Positions 20,958 through 30,732 of a DNA stretch of 64,000 nucleotides are shown here, piece after piece. Under the pieces are notes generated by a model. It did no database searches. It was given only the letters and a program-made list of their open reading frames with translations, and was not told the DNA's origin. The stretch is from contig CAVPTI010000010.1 in assembly GCA_963708775.1 (NCBI GenBank), forward strand, positions 186,001 to 250,000. The letters run 5' to 3'. The translations under genes and the position numbers were made by a program. The DNA comes from JAGVSR01 sp963708775. Its GTDB lineage: Bacteria; Pseudomonadota; Alphaproteobacteria; Rhizobiales; Hyphomicrobiaceae. Position 1 is the stretch's first letter, and every line of letters begins with the position of its first letter.

Positions 20958-21239
20958 TTTTTTGACCCAGCCAGTCAGCGACCTCTTGGTCGATTACACG
21001 GCGGAAGTCACCAACCCCTGTAATCTCCAAAACAACTACCCCATCGTTTTCGTCGACCGCGCCGACGTTGCGGAGGAACATTATCACGTCGCTGGGGACC
21101 TTCGGTGTCTCAATGATCCAGAACGAAAAAAGCGGACGGCACCAATCAGCCGCTGTTTTTAGAGCGGCAAAGATGCGGTCGTACAGCTTCCGGTGAATTG
21201 TCGTCTCTGAGCGTCGTAGCTAACCACATACCACGTCAT
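20944..21239 (-). pseudogene. Cas2/SinR-like small protein, frameshifted
   Basis: Starts MTWYVVSYDA, then a frame change near 21213, and continues KLYDRIFAALKTAADWCRPL, SFWIIETPKV and VVVLEITGVGDFR to ADWLGQKITRV. The pattern (strand with VSYD, helix with LY.AI, W-x-PL, SxWII.T, DENDG-VVVLEI) is that of the small Cas2-like ferredoxin-fold proteins often annotated SinR family. Restoring one missing base gives about 98 residues. There is no CRISPR array or other cas gene in the window, so it is a solitary homologue rather than an adaptation module. Confidence 0.6.
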
Positions 21240-21265
21240 GCGTGCTACCTTTTGGGGTTATGAGG

Positions 21266-21337
21266 AGCCGGGCGCTTAACGCGAACGCTAAAATCGTGAC
21301 ACGTTCAGGAACTGCAGAGTGTATCCCGCGCCCGGCT
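21266..21337. repeat. 10-bp inverted repeat enclosing 52 bp
   Basis: AGCCGGGCGC at 21266-21275 pairs exactly with GCGCCCGGCT at 21328-21337. The enclosed 52 bp have no canonical tRNA arms. It could be a structured RNA or the footprint of a lost element. Confidence 0.35.
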
Positions 21338-21356
21338 AAGGTTTGCGGAAACAAAA

Positions 21357-21386
21357 AAGGCGTTGCCGCGCCAACGGCAACGCCTT
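21357..21386. terminator. Hairpin terminator, probably bidirectional
   Basis: A 12-bp perfect stem AAGGCGTTGCCG / CGGCAACGCCTT with a 6-nt loop, flanked on the left by a run of A (T-run for minus-strand transcripts). It sits between the Cas2-like pseudogene and the membrane-protein gene. Confidence 0.55.
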
Positions 21387-21412
21387 CCATTTATCTGTAA
21401 TTCGATCAAATC

Positions 21413-22190
21413 GTGGAAATCCTCGGTTTTGTTCATCTGATCGAACCTGCCGGATACCTTGCCTTCATTCTGTGGATGGTTGCGTTCGGGGCGATACTAG
21501 TTGCGGTTTGGTACGTCGCACGCAGCGACCGAGAGGAGCCTAGTCCTTCTCAAAGGCAACCCCACCCCAACTTTGTCTCCAGAAGCTTCTACGATCTTGC
21601 CAAAGATTACGCTACTTTCGAATTGCCAGGAGAGTGGGATAAAACGCCATTTGTGTTTCAAAATCTTGGCGCGTCGTCCGGCACTCCCGAACTGTTGTCC
21701 GAAAATCTCTATTTGAGAATCCGTGTCCAGCAGACAATGGATCTAGCAAGAGTTGAAGCAACGCTTACGGAGATTGGAAGCAAGGGCAACACCGTCCATT
21801 CCAAAAGGCTTTATCTCCCCAACGTTTAGTGGCGCGCTGACACGCGGGATGCTTCATTCGATCCAAGTCTATCGCAGAACCTTCTTTTTGCAGCCCCATT
21901 CTTTACAGTCATCCACGAACCAAGCAGCGTGGAAAGCGTGCAAGTACGTTGTGAGATGAGATCATCTTCTTTCCGGGAAGCGAACTTGAATTTCGCGGGC
22001 GACCTGACGGGCGCTACAGCATAGCGCTCACAGTTCATCACCAGAATGGTCCCACTTCCTGTAACTTCATTGTCGAACCCAAAACTTCGCTAGCCCCTGC
22101 ATCGCGGCTTAGCGGTTTCATAAATGTTCAGCACATTTCCGAACAGAATTCTGCCTCGCTAATCACCCCCCAAACCCCCGCTTCCTGAGC
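21413..22190 (+). pseudogene. Membrane-anchored hypothetical protein, interrupted
   Basis: An open frame from GTG 21413 to an in-frame TAG at 21827-21829 encodes 138 residues: a short N-terminus, one transmembrane helix (AGYLAFILWMVAFGAILVAVWYVA, about residues 13-36) and a soluble part. Beyond the TAG the same frame stays open (WRADTRDASFDPSLSQNLLF to SSFREANLNF), and after a frame change near 21984 continues FRGRPDGRYSIALTVHHQNG to a stop at 22188-22190. The composition looks protein-like throughout, so I read it as a decayed gene of roughly 258 residues. No family recognised. Confidence 0.45.
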
Positions 22191-24232
22191 AAGCTCTCCA
22201 CCTTCGGCGGCCGGCCGCGGAAGGCGACATACGCCTCCAGCGGATCGCGCCGGTTGCCCGCTGAGTACACGTGCTGCTTGAGCCGCGCCGCCGTCTTGCG
22301 GTCGTAGATGTCGCCCGCCTCCTCGAAGGCCGCGAACGCATCCGCGTCCATCACCTCCGACCACAGGTAGCTGTAATACCCCGCCGCATACCCGCCCATG
22401 ATGTGCTGGAAGTGCGGAATGCGATGCCGCATCACCACTTCCCGCGGCATGCCCAACCGTGACAGCGTCGTCTTCTCGAAATCGCCGACGTCCAGCCCGT
22501 CCGCCGCTTCCAGCGCGTGCAGGTCCATATCCACCAGCGCCGACGCCACATACTCCGCCGTCGCAAACCCCTGATTGAACGTCCGCGACGCCTGAATGCG
22601 CTTGATCAGGTTGTCCGGCATCGGCTTGCCGGTCTTGTGATGCGTCGCGAATTTCTTCAGCACCTCCGGCCGCGTCAGCCAGTGCTCGTAAAGCTGCGAC
22701 GGCAGCTCCACGAAATCGCGCGTCACGTTCGTGCCCGACAGCGTCGGATAGGTCACGTCCGACAAGCAGCCCGTGCAGCCCATGCCCGAACTCGTGGAAC
22801 AGCGTCCGCGCATCGTCGATGGAGAGCAGCGTCGGCTGCCCCTCCGCCCCGCGCGCGAAGTTGAGCACGTTCACGATCACCGGCTTCGAGCCCTTGCCCA
22901 GCTTATGCTGCGCCCGGAAACTCGACATCCACGCGCCCGACCGCTTCGACGGCCGCGCATAATAATCCCCGAGGAACACGCCGACCGGCTCGCCCGCCTT
23001 CGTCGTCACCTCCCACACGCGCACATCCGGATGGTAGCGCGGCGCGTCCTTCAGCTCCTTGAACTTCAGCCCGAACAGCCGCGACGCCGTATCGAACGCC
23101 GCGTCGATCATGTTCTCCAGCTGGAGATACGGGCCGCACCTCGCTCTCATCGAGATCGTAGCGCGCCTTGCGCTCCTTCTCGGCAAGATACCGCCAGTCC
23201 CACGCCTCGAGGTCGTAGTTGCCGCCCTCCTTGCGCGCCAGCGCCGTCAGCGCCTCGCGCTCCTCGCCGACGCGCTCCACCGCCGCCGACCACACCTGAT
23301 TGAGAAGCCCGCGCACCGCATCCGGCGTCTTCGCCATCGTGTCGTCGAGGCTGTATTCGGCGAACGTGCGATAGCCCATCAGCTTCGCCAGTTCCGCGCG
23401 CAGCTTCACGATCTCGGCGACGATCTTGCGGTTGTCCGTCTTGCCGCCGTTCTCGCCCGCGCCGGATCCACGCCTTGAACGCTTCCTCGCGCAGATCGCG
23501 CCGGGCTGAGAATTGCAGGAACGGCTCCACGCTCGACCGCGACAGCGTAATCACATGGCTCGCCGGCAATTTCAGATCCGCCGCCGTCCGCGCTGCCGCA
23601 TCGCGCACGCCCTGCGGCAGTCCCGCGAGATCGGCTTCGCCCTCCAGCGCCAGCCGCCACGACTGCTCGTCCGCCAGCACGTTCTGCCCGAAAGCGGTGA
23701 CCAGCTCAGCAAGACTCGTGTTGATCTCCGCGACCCGCTTGCGCGCCTTCGCCGACAATCGCGCACCCGCCCGCACGAACGTCGTGTAGGTCCGCTCCAG
23801 CAACCGCGCCTGCTCGTCGTCGAGCTTCAGCTTCTCCCGCCGCTCGTACAGATCCTCGATCCGCCGGAACAGCTTCTGGTCGAGCTGGATCGTGTTCGAA
23901 TGCTGCGCGAGCACCGGCGCCAGCTTGCGCTCGATCTCCTGCAAGGCCGGGCTCGTGTCCGAACTCGACAGATTGAAGAACACGTCCGCGACCTTGTTCA
24001 GCGCGTCGCCGCTCTTTTCCAGCGCCACGATCGTGTTCTGGAACGACGGCTTCTTCTCGTTGGCCCCGATCGCCGCGATCTCCGCCTTGTGCTCGGCCAG
24101 CGCCTGCTTGAAGGCGGGCCAATAATGCTCCGGGGATATCTTCGCGAACGGCGGCAGCCCATGTGGCGTCCGCCACGTCGTCTGGAACGGGTTGGAAGAG
24201 GCGGCTTTCGCCTTGGTTGCGGTCTTGCTCAT
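22163..24232 (-). CDS. M3-family oligopeptidase (PrlC/Dcp type; frame broken three times)
   Basis: Thimet-type zinc oligopeptidase. The N-terminus is NPFQTTWRTPHGLPPFAKISPEHYWPAF, typical of OpdA/Dcp proteins. The zinc site HEFGHGLHG and the downstream HIMGGYAAGYYSYLWSEVMDADAF are complete. Frame breaks occur at about 23456-23458, 23131-23133 and 22764-22765, each corrected by deleting one base. Together they give 689 residues, the family size. The start is ATG 24232 (MSKTATKAKAASS); the longer open frame upstream is not family-like. The enzyme trims cytoplasmic oligopeptides. Three indels of the same sign suggest sequence error, not decay. Confidence 0.9.
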
Positions 24233-24613
24233 GGAGTGGGGGTGTCCTGGTGTTGGCGTGCGCCTACCATATAGAGGCGCGCCCGAAAGCGTCGAGGGCC
24301 GGCTGGGGGGAGCCGGCCCTCTGCAGGGATAGGACACTTGGGAGAGCTACCGTGGGACCGGCCACCCCTCCGCCAGCAAGCTGGGGGCTAGGGCGCTGAG
24401 GCGGCGGGTATGTGTGACCAACCCCGAAGGCAACGACTACGACTATGCCCACCCAATGCGGCATGGTTTAGTCCCGAATTAGGCCTCTTTGCGAAGCCCG
24501 CCTGAAATTTCCGTAAGCTTGGCCGCGCTTTCCGCACCCGCACCAAATCTTCACCCCTTGCCAACGGCGATGACCTTGCCGATCATGTCACTCTTGTGAA
24601 CCGGGAGGCGCCC
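24233..24613. other. Intergenic region with a long GC hairpin
   Basis: Divergent spacer between the M3 peptidase and the DUF2794 gene. It contains a perfect 11-bp hairpin GAGGGCCGGCT / AGCCGGCCCTC (24294-24304 and 24311-24321) around a G6 loop, without a T-run. No gene is visible. Confidence 0.4.
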
Positions 24614-24997
24614 TTGAGCGAGATCGAACCCATACAGTTCACGCCGCGAGCGACGAGCTCCCGGCAGCGTCCCGATGCCGGGGGCGCCCATGAGACCGGC
24701 AATATCACTGCATTCAACCGTCAGGAACTCTCCGCGATCATGACCGTGTACGGCCGCAAGGTCGCCGCCGGCGAATGGCGCGACTACGCTCTCGACATGA
24801 CGCGCGACAAAGCCATTTTCAGTGTCTTCCGCCGCGCCACCGAATTCCCCCTCTACCGCATCGAGAAAAATTTGAAGCTCGCGCGCAAGCAGGGCGCTTA
24901 CAGCGTCGTCACGACCACCGGCTTGATCCTCAAGCGCGGCCACGATCTCGCCCGCGTCCTCACAGTCCTCGACAAAGGCATGCGCGTAGTCCCGTAA
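24614..24997 (+). CDS. DUF2794 domain protein
   Basis: 127 residues from a TTG at 24614 (GGGAGG 6 bases upstream); a GTG at 24596 in the same frame would give 133. The core FNRQELSAIMTVYGRKVAAG, EWRDYALDMTRD, AIFSVFRRATEFPLYRIEKN and SVVTTTGLILKRGHDLARVL is the alphaproteobacterial DUF2794 domain. Its function is unknown. The gene is monocistronic, convergent with the Bax-inhibitor gene and followed by strong hairpins. Confidence 0.88.
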   Translation: MSEIEPIQFTPRATSSRQRPDAGGAHETGNITAFNRQELSAIMTVYGRKVAAGEWRDYALDMTRDKAIFSVFRRATEFPLYRIEKNLKLARKQGAYSVVTTTGLILKRGHDLARVLTVLDKGMRVVP

Positions 24998-25010
24998 CCC
25001 CCCGCCTTCC

Positions 25011-25052
25011 GCACCGGGCGGCCGGCTCCGCGACAGCGGAGTCGCCCGGTGC
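25011..25052. repeat. Nested hairpin element (constant core, variable outer stem)
   Basis: Outer stem GCACCGGGCG / CGCCCGGTGC, inner stem CTCCGC-gaca-GCGGAG. The 12-mer GGCCGGCTCCGC in its core recurs exactly at 39019-39030 in a similar hairpin with a different outer stem. Both lie between convergent genes. Confidence 0.5.
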
Positions 25053-25060
25053 AAAACAAA

Positions 25061-25088
25061 AAAGGCCCCACCTTCCGGCGGGGCCTTT
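25061..25088. terminator. Bidirectional terminator
   Basis: Stem AAAGGCCCC / GGGGCCTTT with a 10-nt loop, an A-run on one side and T-rich sequence on the other, between the convergent DUF2794 and Bax-inhibitor genes. Confidence 0.8.
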
Positions 25089-25110
25089 CTCGTTTCAGTC
25101 TTTCGATCCG

Positions 25111-25845
25111 TTACTCGCGGCTACCCATGAGCTGCAGGAGCGACGTGAACATGTTGATGAAGTCGAGGTAGAGGCTCAGCGCACCCATGATCGCGCTCTT
25201 GGCCATCATCGCCGAGTCACCGCGCACCTGGTAGTAGCCGTCCTTGATCTGCTGCGTGTCGTAAGCCGTGAGGCCTGCGAAGATCAGCACGCCCAGCACG
25301 TTGATCGCAAACATCAGCCCACTCGACTGCAGGAAGATGTTGACCAACGCGGCGAGAATGATGCCGACCACGCCCATGATCAGGAACGAACCCCAACCTG
25401 AGAGGTCTTTCTGCGTGGTGTAGCCATAGACGCTCAACGAAGCGAACGCCGCGGCCGTTACAAAGAACACCTGCGCGATGGAAGCGCCTGTGAACACGAG
25501 GAAGATCGCCGACAGCGATATGCCCATCACAGCCGCGAACGCCCAGAAGGCGATCTGCGCAGCAGCCGGGCTCATCTTATAAACCCGGAACGACAGGAAC
25601 ATCACGAACGCCAGCGGAGCGAGCATGATCACCCACTTCAGCGGCGACTGATACAGCGCCTGCGCAACCGCGGGGTTGGACATGGCTGTTTGTGCCGTGA
25701 AGTAAGCGACGACGCCCGTCAGCGCGACGCCGGCAGACATATAGTTATAGACGCGCAGCATGTAAGCGCGCAGGCCCGCGTCGACCTCGGCGCCCCTGCG
25801 GGCAACCGTACCCGGCCGCGCGTATCTATCTTCAAGCTGTGCCAT
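25111..25845 (-). CDS. Bax inhibitor-1/YccA family membrane protein
   Basis: 244 residues. A cytoplasmic N-terminus (LEDRYARPGTVARRGAEVDAGL) is followed by seven hydrophobic segments and the family motifs YNYMSAGVALTGVVAY, FAGLTAYDTQQIKDGYY and LYLDFINMFTSLLQLMG. The family comprises inner-membrane proteins resembling calcium-leak channels and FtsH-associated YccA; the exact role here is unknown. It is monocistronic. Confidence 0.93.
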   Translation of the reverse strand: MAQLEDRYARPGTVARRGAEVDAGLRAYMLRVYNYMSAGVALTGVVAYFTAQTAMSNPAVAQALYQSPLKWVIMLAPLAFVMFLSFRVYKMSPAAAQIAFWAFAAVMGISLSAIFLVFTGASIAQVFFVTAAAFASLSVYGYTTQKDLSGWGSFLIMGVVGIILAALVNIFLQSSGLMFAINVLGVLIFAGLTAYDTQQIKDGYYQVRGDSAMMAKSAIMGALSLYLDFINMFTSLLQLMGSRE

Positions 25846-26007
25846 CTGGCAGACCCTTTGAAATCGGTAACGCGACCCACCTGTGGGCCGCTCGGCAGAT
25901 ATTGGCGAAACACGAGGCTAATTCAAGCCCGCCCCTGCCCAAGACCGCACAAATGCGCACAAATCGCACTCAGGACAAATACTTATATTTCAGCAATTTG
26001 CAGCCGA

Positions 26008-28582
26008 TCATTGGCTTCTAAGGTACGGCACTGGCCGTGCGCTCAACACCCGCCAGGTCCCCAAAGCCCCAAACGTCAGCACCAGAGCCGCTGCGGTCAG
26101 CAGCGCCCCTCCGACAGCACCCCACGAAAAGGCGAACGGAAGGTCCATCAGCCCTGTGACCACAGCGTAGGCTGCAATTGATCCCAGTACCGTCGCGGCC
26201 AGCGCCGTTACGACGGCCAACATCAGATATTCTGCCACGTGCGCCCCTAGGATCCGCGCCCGCGTCGCCCCAAGCGCCCTCAGGATGACTGCCTCCAGGA
26301 TTCGCCGACGCTGCGCCGTCGCCATGGCGCCCGCCAGCACGAGCGCACCGGCAAGCAATGTCACGCTCCCCGCCACCCGCACCGCTGCCATCACCTTCTC
26401 GAACACCTTGTTGAAGGCCTCGATGGCCTCCTTGACGCGGATCGCGGTCACGGCCGGAAACGCCTTGCCGAGTGCGCGCGCCAGCCGCACCTCCTCGACC
26501 GTCCCGGCACTCTCCGGCAGCGAAATCGTCGCCAGCAGATTGTGAGGCGCCCCGGCCAAAGTATTCGGCGAAAACACCATCACGAAATTAAGCGCGAGAC
26601 TCTCCCACTTCACCTCGCGCAGGTTCGCCACCTTCGCGGACAGGTTCCGCCCGAGAACGTTCACGGTAATGTTGTCGCCGATCTTCAAATCAAGGTTCCG
26701 CGCCAACTCCGCCTCGAACGAGACCAGCGGTTCGCCACCATAGCCCGGCTTCCACCACTCGCCCTCGACAACCGTCGAACCCGCCGGCACGCGATCCGAG
26801 TACGTCAGCCCGCGATCGCCGCTCAGAACCCATTGAGCCTCCGGTGGCGCCTTGATCTCCTCCACCGGCACGCCTTTGATAGCGACCATACGCCCGCGAA
26901 GCATCGGCGCATCTTCGATCTCGGCCCCCGGCACTTCGCGGAGCACAGTCTCGCGAAACGCTTGCTGATCCTTCTTCGTGATATCGATGACGAAGTACGC
27001 CGGCGACGTCGCCGGCAGCCGGCTCTCCAATTCATTCACAAGCGATGAATCCGCCAGCGCCACCGCAACGAGCAATGACAAACCCGCACCGAGCGACAGC
27101 ACAACTGATCGCGTCAGCCCGCCAGGCGCCCCGATATTCGCGATTGCCAGAGCCAGCTCAGGCCGACGGCGGCCGCTTCATGCGCCGCGCGAACCGCGTC
27201 ACAAGCCCTCCGAGCCCCCAAAACAGCAGGATGACCAACGCCAACCCACCGACGAAATAGAACGCGATCAGCCGCGAGTCGGACGACAACACCGCGATCG
27301 TCACGAGCGCTACAGCCGATGCCACGATCAGCGCCAAAATACGCGGCGCAGGCCAAGCATCACTGGGATCCACCTCGTCGCGAAACAGCACGCTTGCACG
27401 CACCTGCTCTGCCCGCCCCAGCGGCCACAGCGCAAACAGCAGCGCCACCAGCAGACCGTATGCCACAGCAAGCGCAACGCTGTGCGCCGACAGCGCGAAC
27501 TCCGGCACGACCGGCAGATATGATCCAAGCAGGTGGGTTAGAATCGGCGGAATAAACAGCCCCAGTCCCAAGCCGATTGCAACTCCGGCCAGCGCCATCG
27601 CCATCACCTGCACGAGAAACACAGCGAACACGGTGCCACCGGTTGCGCCGACGCTCTTCATCGTTGCGATCACCTTGCGCCGCCGGTCGATGAACGTCGC
27701 CACCGCGTTCGCAACACCGACACCGCCCGTCACAAGCGCGGTCAATCCGAGCAGCGTCAGAAACTGCCGCAATCGCTCGAGTGTCTTCGTCACCTGAGGT
27801 GACGGGTCCCGCCGATCGGTAACTGTGAAGCCGGATTCCGGCAGTTCCTTTTTCACCCGCTCGCGGAATGACAACAGTCGCGGCTCGATCGCCTCAGAAC
27901 TCTCTTTGAGCGAAACCGCATACTTCCACCGGATCAGCGCACCGGGTTGCACCAGCCCGGTCTTCTCCATCTGTGCATGCGTCAGGATCACCCGCGGTCC
28001 ATACGCCACGCGATCGGCCAATCCATCGGGTTCCGTCTTCAGAACCGCGGCAATGTCGAACTCCGCCTCGCCAATGCGCAGCCGATCGCCGGCTTTCAAA
28101 CCCAGCCGTTCCAGCAGCATCGGATCGGCCACCACCCCACGGGCGAGCGCCGTGTCGAGCGCATCACCGGACTCGAGCGTCACGGCTCCGACGAGCGGAT
28201 AAGCCCCATCCACAGCCTTCAACTCGATCAGCGTCTGATCTTCGCCATCAATCTTGCGGCCCATGGTCCGCATCGTCGCCGTCTCACTGGACCGGCCAAA
28301 GTCATCGATCCAACGCCGCTCGTCCACGGTCGCCCGCGTGTGCGGCCGCGACACCGTCACGTCGCCGCCCAGCAGCAGCGCACCTTGCTTTTCAAAGCCC
28401 GATTTCAAGGCATCCGATAGCGCGCCCACGCCCGTGATGACCATCACGCCGAGCGCGACGCACGCAATGAAAACATAAAATCCTGAAAGGCCGGAGCGCA
28501 GTTCCCGCGCCGCCAATCGAAAAACCAGCGGCAGCGGCGCAATACGCGCGCTTCTGACCTCACCTGGTGTGGCGACTGTCAT
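26008..28582 (-). CDS. ABC transporter permease, YbbP/FtsX type (frame broken once)
   Basis: Large FtsX-fold permease. The first 474 residues include TM1 near FYVFIACVALGVMVITGVGAL, a large periplasmic domain, and VGATGGTVFAVF. The second part (ALAIANIGAPGGLTRSVVLSLGAGLSLLVAVALADSS onward) ends with LGATRARILGAHVAEYLML and further TMs. The join at about 27160-27166 needs removal of one base (KRPPS then PELALAIAN), giving about 857 residues, typical of YbbP. The ATG overlaps the stop of the upstream ATPase by ATGA. Probable role: envelope lipid or hydrophobic substrate handling with the adjacent esterase (inference). Confidence 0.88.
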
Positions 28583-29271
28583 GCCGCCTTCGCCCGCTTG
28601 TCGTCGACGATCCGCCCATCCGCCATGCGGATCACGCGATCACACTCTGCCGCTAGCCGTTCGTCGTGCGTTACGAGAATGAGAGTCGCCTCATGGTTCT
28701 TCTTGAGGCCAAACAAAAGATCCACCACCCCCCGCCCCGTGCGACCGTCCAGGTTCCCCGTCGGCTCATCGGCGAGAAGCAGCTTCGGCTCGATTGACAG
28801 AGCACGCGCGAGTGCCACACGCTGCTGCTCCCCGCCTGAAAGTTGTGCGGGATAATGATCGAGACGATGCGACAGCCCCACTTCCTCCAGCCGCGCGCGT
28901 GCGGTGGCCTCGGCATTGCTACGCCCTGAGAATTCCAGCGGCAGGGCGACGTTTTCAAGCGCTGTCATGGTCGGCACCAGATGGAACGACTGGAACACAA
29001 TACCGATCGTTTCCCCGCGCACGCGCGCCAACGCGTCCTCTCCCAGCGCCTGGAAATCATGTCCTGCAATGCGAACTTCGCCCGATGTCGCGCGTTCGAG
29101 CCCCGCCAGCACCATGAGGAGCGAAGTTTTGCCTGACCCTGACGGCCCGACGATCGCAACCGACTGCCCCGCCTCGATCTCCAATCCGACCCCATTCAGG
29201 ATCGACACCGGCCCGGCGCGGCTATCGAGCGTCAGATGAACGGACTTTAGTGAAATAATGGGTGCGGTCAC
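28579..29271 (-). CDS. ABC transporter ATP-binding protein, YbbA/LolD type
   Basis: 230 residues. Walker A GPSGSGKTSL, Q-loop VFQSFHLVPTM, signature LSGGEQQRVALARAL and Walker B LLLADEPTGNLD are all present. The GTG at 29271 with AAGGA upstream is chosen; an open frame reaching 29391 would overlap the divergent esterase. It pairs with the FtsX-type permease (4-bp overlap). The divergent TesA-like esterase matches the E. coli ybbA-ybbP/tesA layout. Confidence 0.92.
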   Translation of the reverse strand: MTAPIISLKSVHLTLDSRAGPVSILNGVGLEIEAGQSVAIVGPSGSGKTSLLMVLAGLERATSGEVRIAGHDFQALGEDALARVRGETIGIVFQSFHLVPTMTALENVALPLEFSGRSNAEATARARLEEVGLSHRLDHYPAQLSGGEQQRVALARALSIEPKLLLADEPTGNLDGRTGRGVVDLLFGLKKNHEATLILVTHDERLAAECDRVIRMADGRIVDDKRAKAA

Positions 29272-29374
29272 GCGCGGTCCTTGATGAAGGCGTTGTAAGG
29301 AGGAGGTGCCTTGTTTTGCACCCGCGAGGGCTATACGTGACAGAAACCCAATGGACGAGACGTGAGGCAGAAAA

Positions 29375-30073
29375 ATGATTGGCGCGCACACTTTCCGGCT
29401 GGTCTGCCGCCCCCTTCACGTGGGGCTTCTCGCCATCATGTTCAATGCCGTCTTGACCCTCACCCTACTCCCGGCGGAGGCCAAATCACCTGTGAAACTC
29501 GTCGCATTCGGTGACAGCCTCACCGCTGGTTATCTGTTGAAGCCTGACGAATCGTTTCCCGCCCAGCTTTCCAAGGCGCTCGCCGCCAAAGGGCGTGCCG
29601 TTGACGTCACGAATGCAGGCGTGTCGGGCGATACCACCGCCGCCGGACTCGAGCGCTTTGAGTGGGCGATCCCCCCTGGCACCGAAGCCGTCATCCTGGA
29701 ACTGGGCGCCAACGATGCGCTGCGCGGACAATCTCCGGCCGAAGCCAAGGCTAATCTTGATACGCTCATCACAAAGCTAAAGGAGCGCAACATCGCTGTG
29801 CTGCTGGCCGGCATGATCGCGCCGAAAAACTGGGGCGCGGACTATGCCCGCGACTTCGATTCCATGTATCGGGATCTCGCCGATAAACATGGCGTCCTCC
29901 TGTATCCCTTTTTCCTCGAAGGCATCGCACTCGACAAAACACTGAATCTCGATGACGGAATGCATCCCAACGGCAAAGGTGTCGCTAAAATCGTCGAAAA
30001 CATCATGCCCAAGGTCGAAGAATTGCTGCAGAAGGTTGAGACCCAGCGCGCGAGCGTGCAGTCAAAATCTTAA
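29375..30073 (+). CDS. Arylesterase / TesA-like SGNH hydrolase
   Basis: 232 residues. The N-terminal hydrophobic stretch to about residue 36 (ending LLPAEA) is a signal peptide, implying periplasmic location. SGNH blocks: GDSLTAG (Ser48), the Gly of block II (NAGVSGDTT), GANDALRG, and the Asp-His pair in DDGMHPNG. It hydrolyses acyl or aryl esters. It is divergent from the YbbAP-type ABC system, an arrangement shared with E. coli tesA-ybbAP. Confidence 0.92.
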   Translation: MIGAHTFRLVCRPLHVGLLAIMFNAVLTLTLLPAEAKSPVKLVAFGDSLTAGYLLKPDESFPAQLSKALAAKGRAVDVTNAGVSGDTTAAGLERFEWAIPPGTEAVILELGANDALRGQSPAEAKANLDTLITKLKERNIAVLLAGMIAPKNWGADYARDFDSMYRDLADKHGVLLYPFFLEGIALDKTLNLDDGMHPNGKGVAKIVENIMPKVEELLQKVETQRASVQSKS

Positions 30074-30119
30074 CGCGTCGACCCGCCCGTCTTAGCCCGC
30101 CTGTCTTAGGAGGCGTCCC

Positions 30120-30686
30120 ATGCCGCGGCTCTTCAGCGGAATTGAATTGCCCGAAGACATCAAAGATCAACTATCCGATCTTGAAGTGCCGCTCCCTGGC
30201 GCATCCTGGATCGAGGAGGACAATCTCCACATTACGCTGCGCTTTGCAGGCGACATCGACAACCGCCTCGCCAACGAATTCGCCGAGGAACTATCCCGCA
30301 TCGACGTCGACGTATTCGAACTCGCCCTTGAGGGCGTGCACGTCCTCGGCGGCAACGACCCCAAGATTCTCTACGCCGGTCTCAGAGCATCTCCGCAACT
30401 CGAAGCACTCGCGCGCGCGCACGAACGCGCCGCCCGCTCTGTCGGGCTCCCACCCGAAACGCGTCCGTTCAAGCCTCACATCACGCTCGCCCGCCTGCGC
30501 AATGTGGTGATCCCCGATCTCACGCGGTTCCTGCAGGCCCACGCCTTACTGCGCTCCCGCCCCTTCTTGATCGAAGAATTCGTGCTGTTTTCATCTAGGC
30601 CCAAAACCGGCGGCGGCCCCTACGCCATCGAGGAAGCCTTTCTCCTGCGCGGTGCCCGTCACGTCTTCGCCGATCTCGATGAGTGA
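30120..30686 (+). CDS. thpR: RNA 2',3'-cyclic phosphodiesterase
   Basis: 188 residues, 2H phosphoesterase family. The two catalytic motifs are HITL (His37, Thr39) and HITL (His120, Thr122), in the context NLHITLRFAGDID and RPFKPHITLARL. It opens 2',3'-cyclic phosphates on RNA ends. It follows the esterase on the same strand by 46 bp. Confidence 0.93.
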   Translation: MPRLFSGIELPEDIKDQLSDLEVPLPGASWIEEDNLHITLRFAGDIDNRLANEFAEELSRIDVDVFELALEGVHVLGGNDPKILYAGLRASPQLEALARAHERAARSVGLPPETRPFKPHITLARLRNVVIPDLTRFLQAHALLRSRPFLIEEFVLFSSRPKTGGGPYAIEEAFLLRGARHVFADLDE

Positions 30687-30732
30687 CGCGCTGACCACTC
30701 CGCTCTGCTAGTCGGCCGCATAACGCTATCAA

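Noticed and set aside
20962..21162. 66-residue plus-strand open frame
   Set aside because: It is antisense to the Cas2/SinR-like sequence, which shows the better family pattern.
21267..21336. Possible tRNA gene
   Set aside because: A 7-bp acceptor-like stem exists, but there is no T-arm GTTCRA consensus, no D-arm and no anticodon stem.
20202..22190. CRISPR-Cas locus suggested by the Cas2-like gene
   Set aside because: No direct-repeat array or other cas gene is present; the gene is of the solitary SinR-like type.
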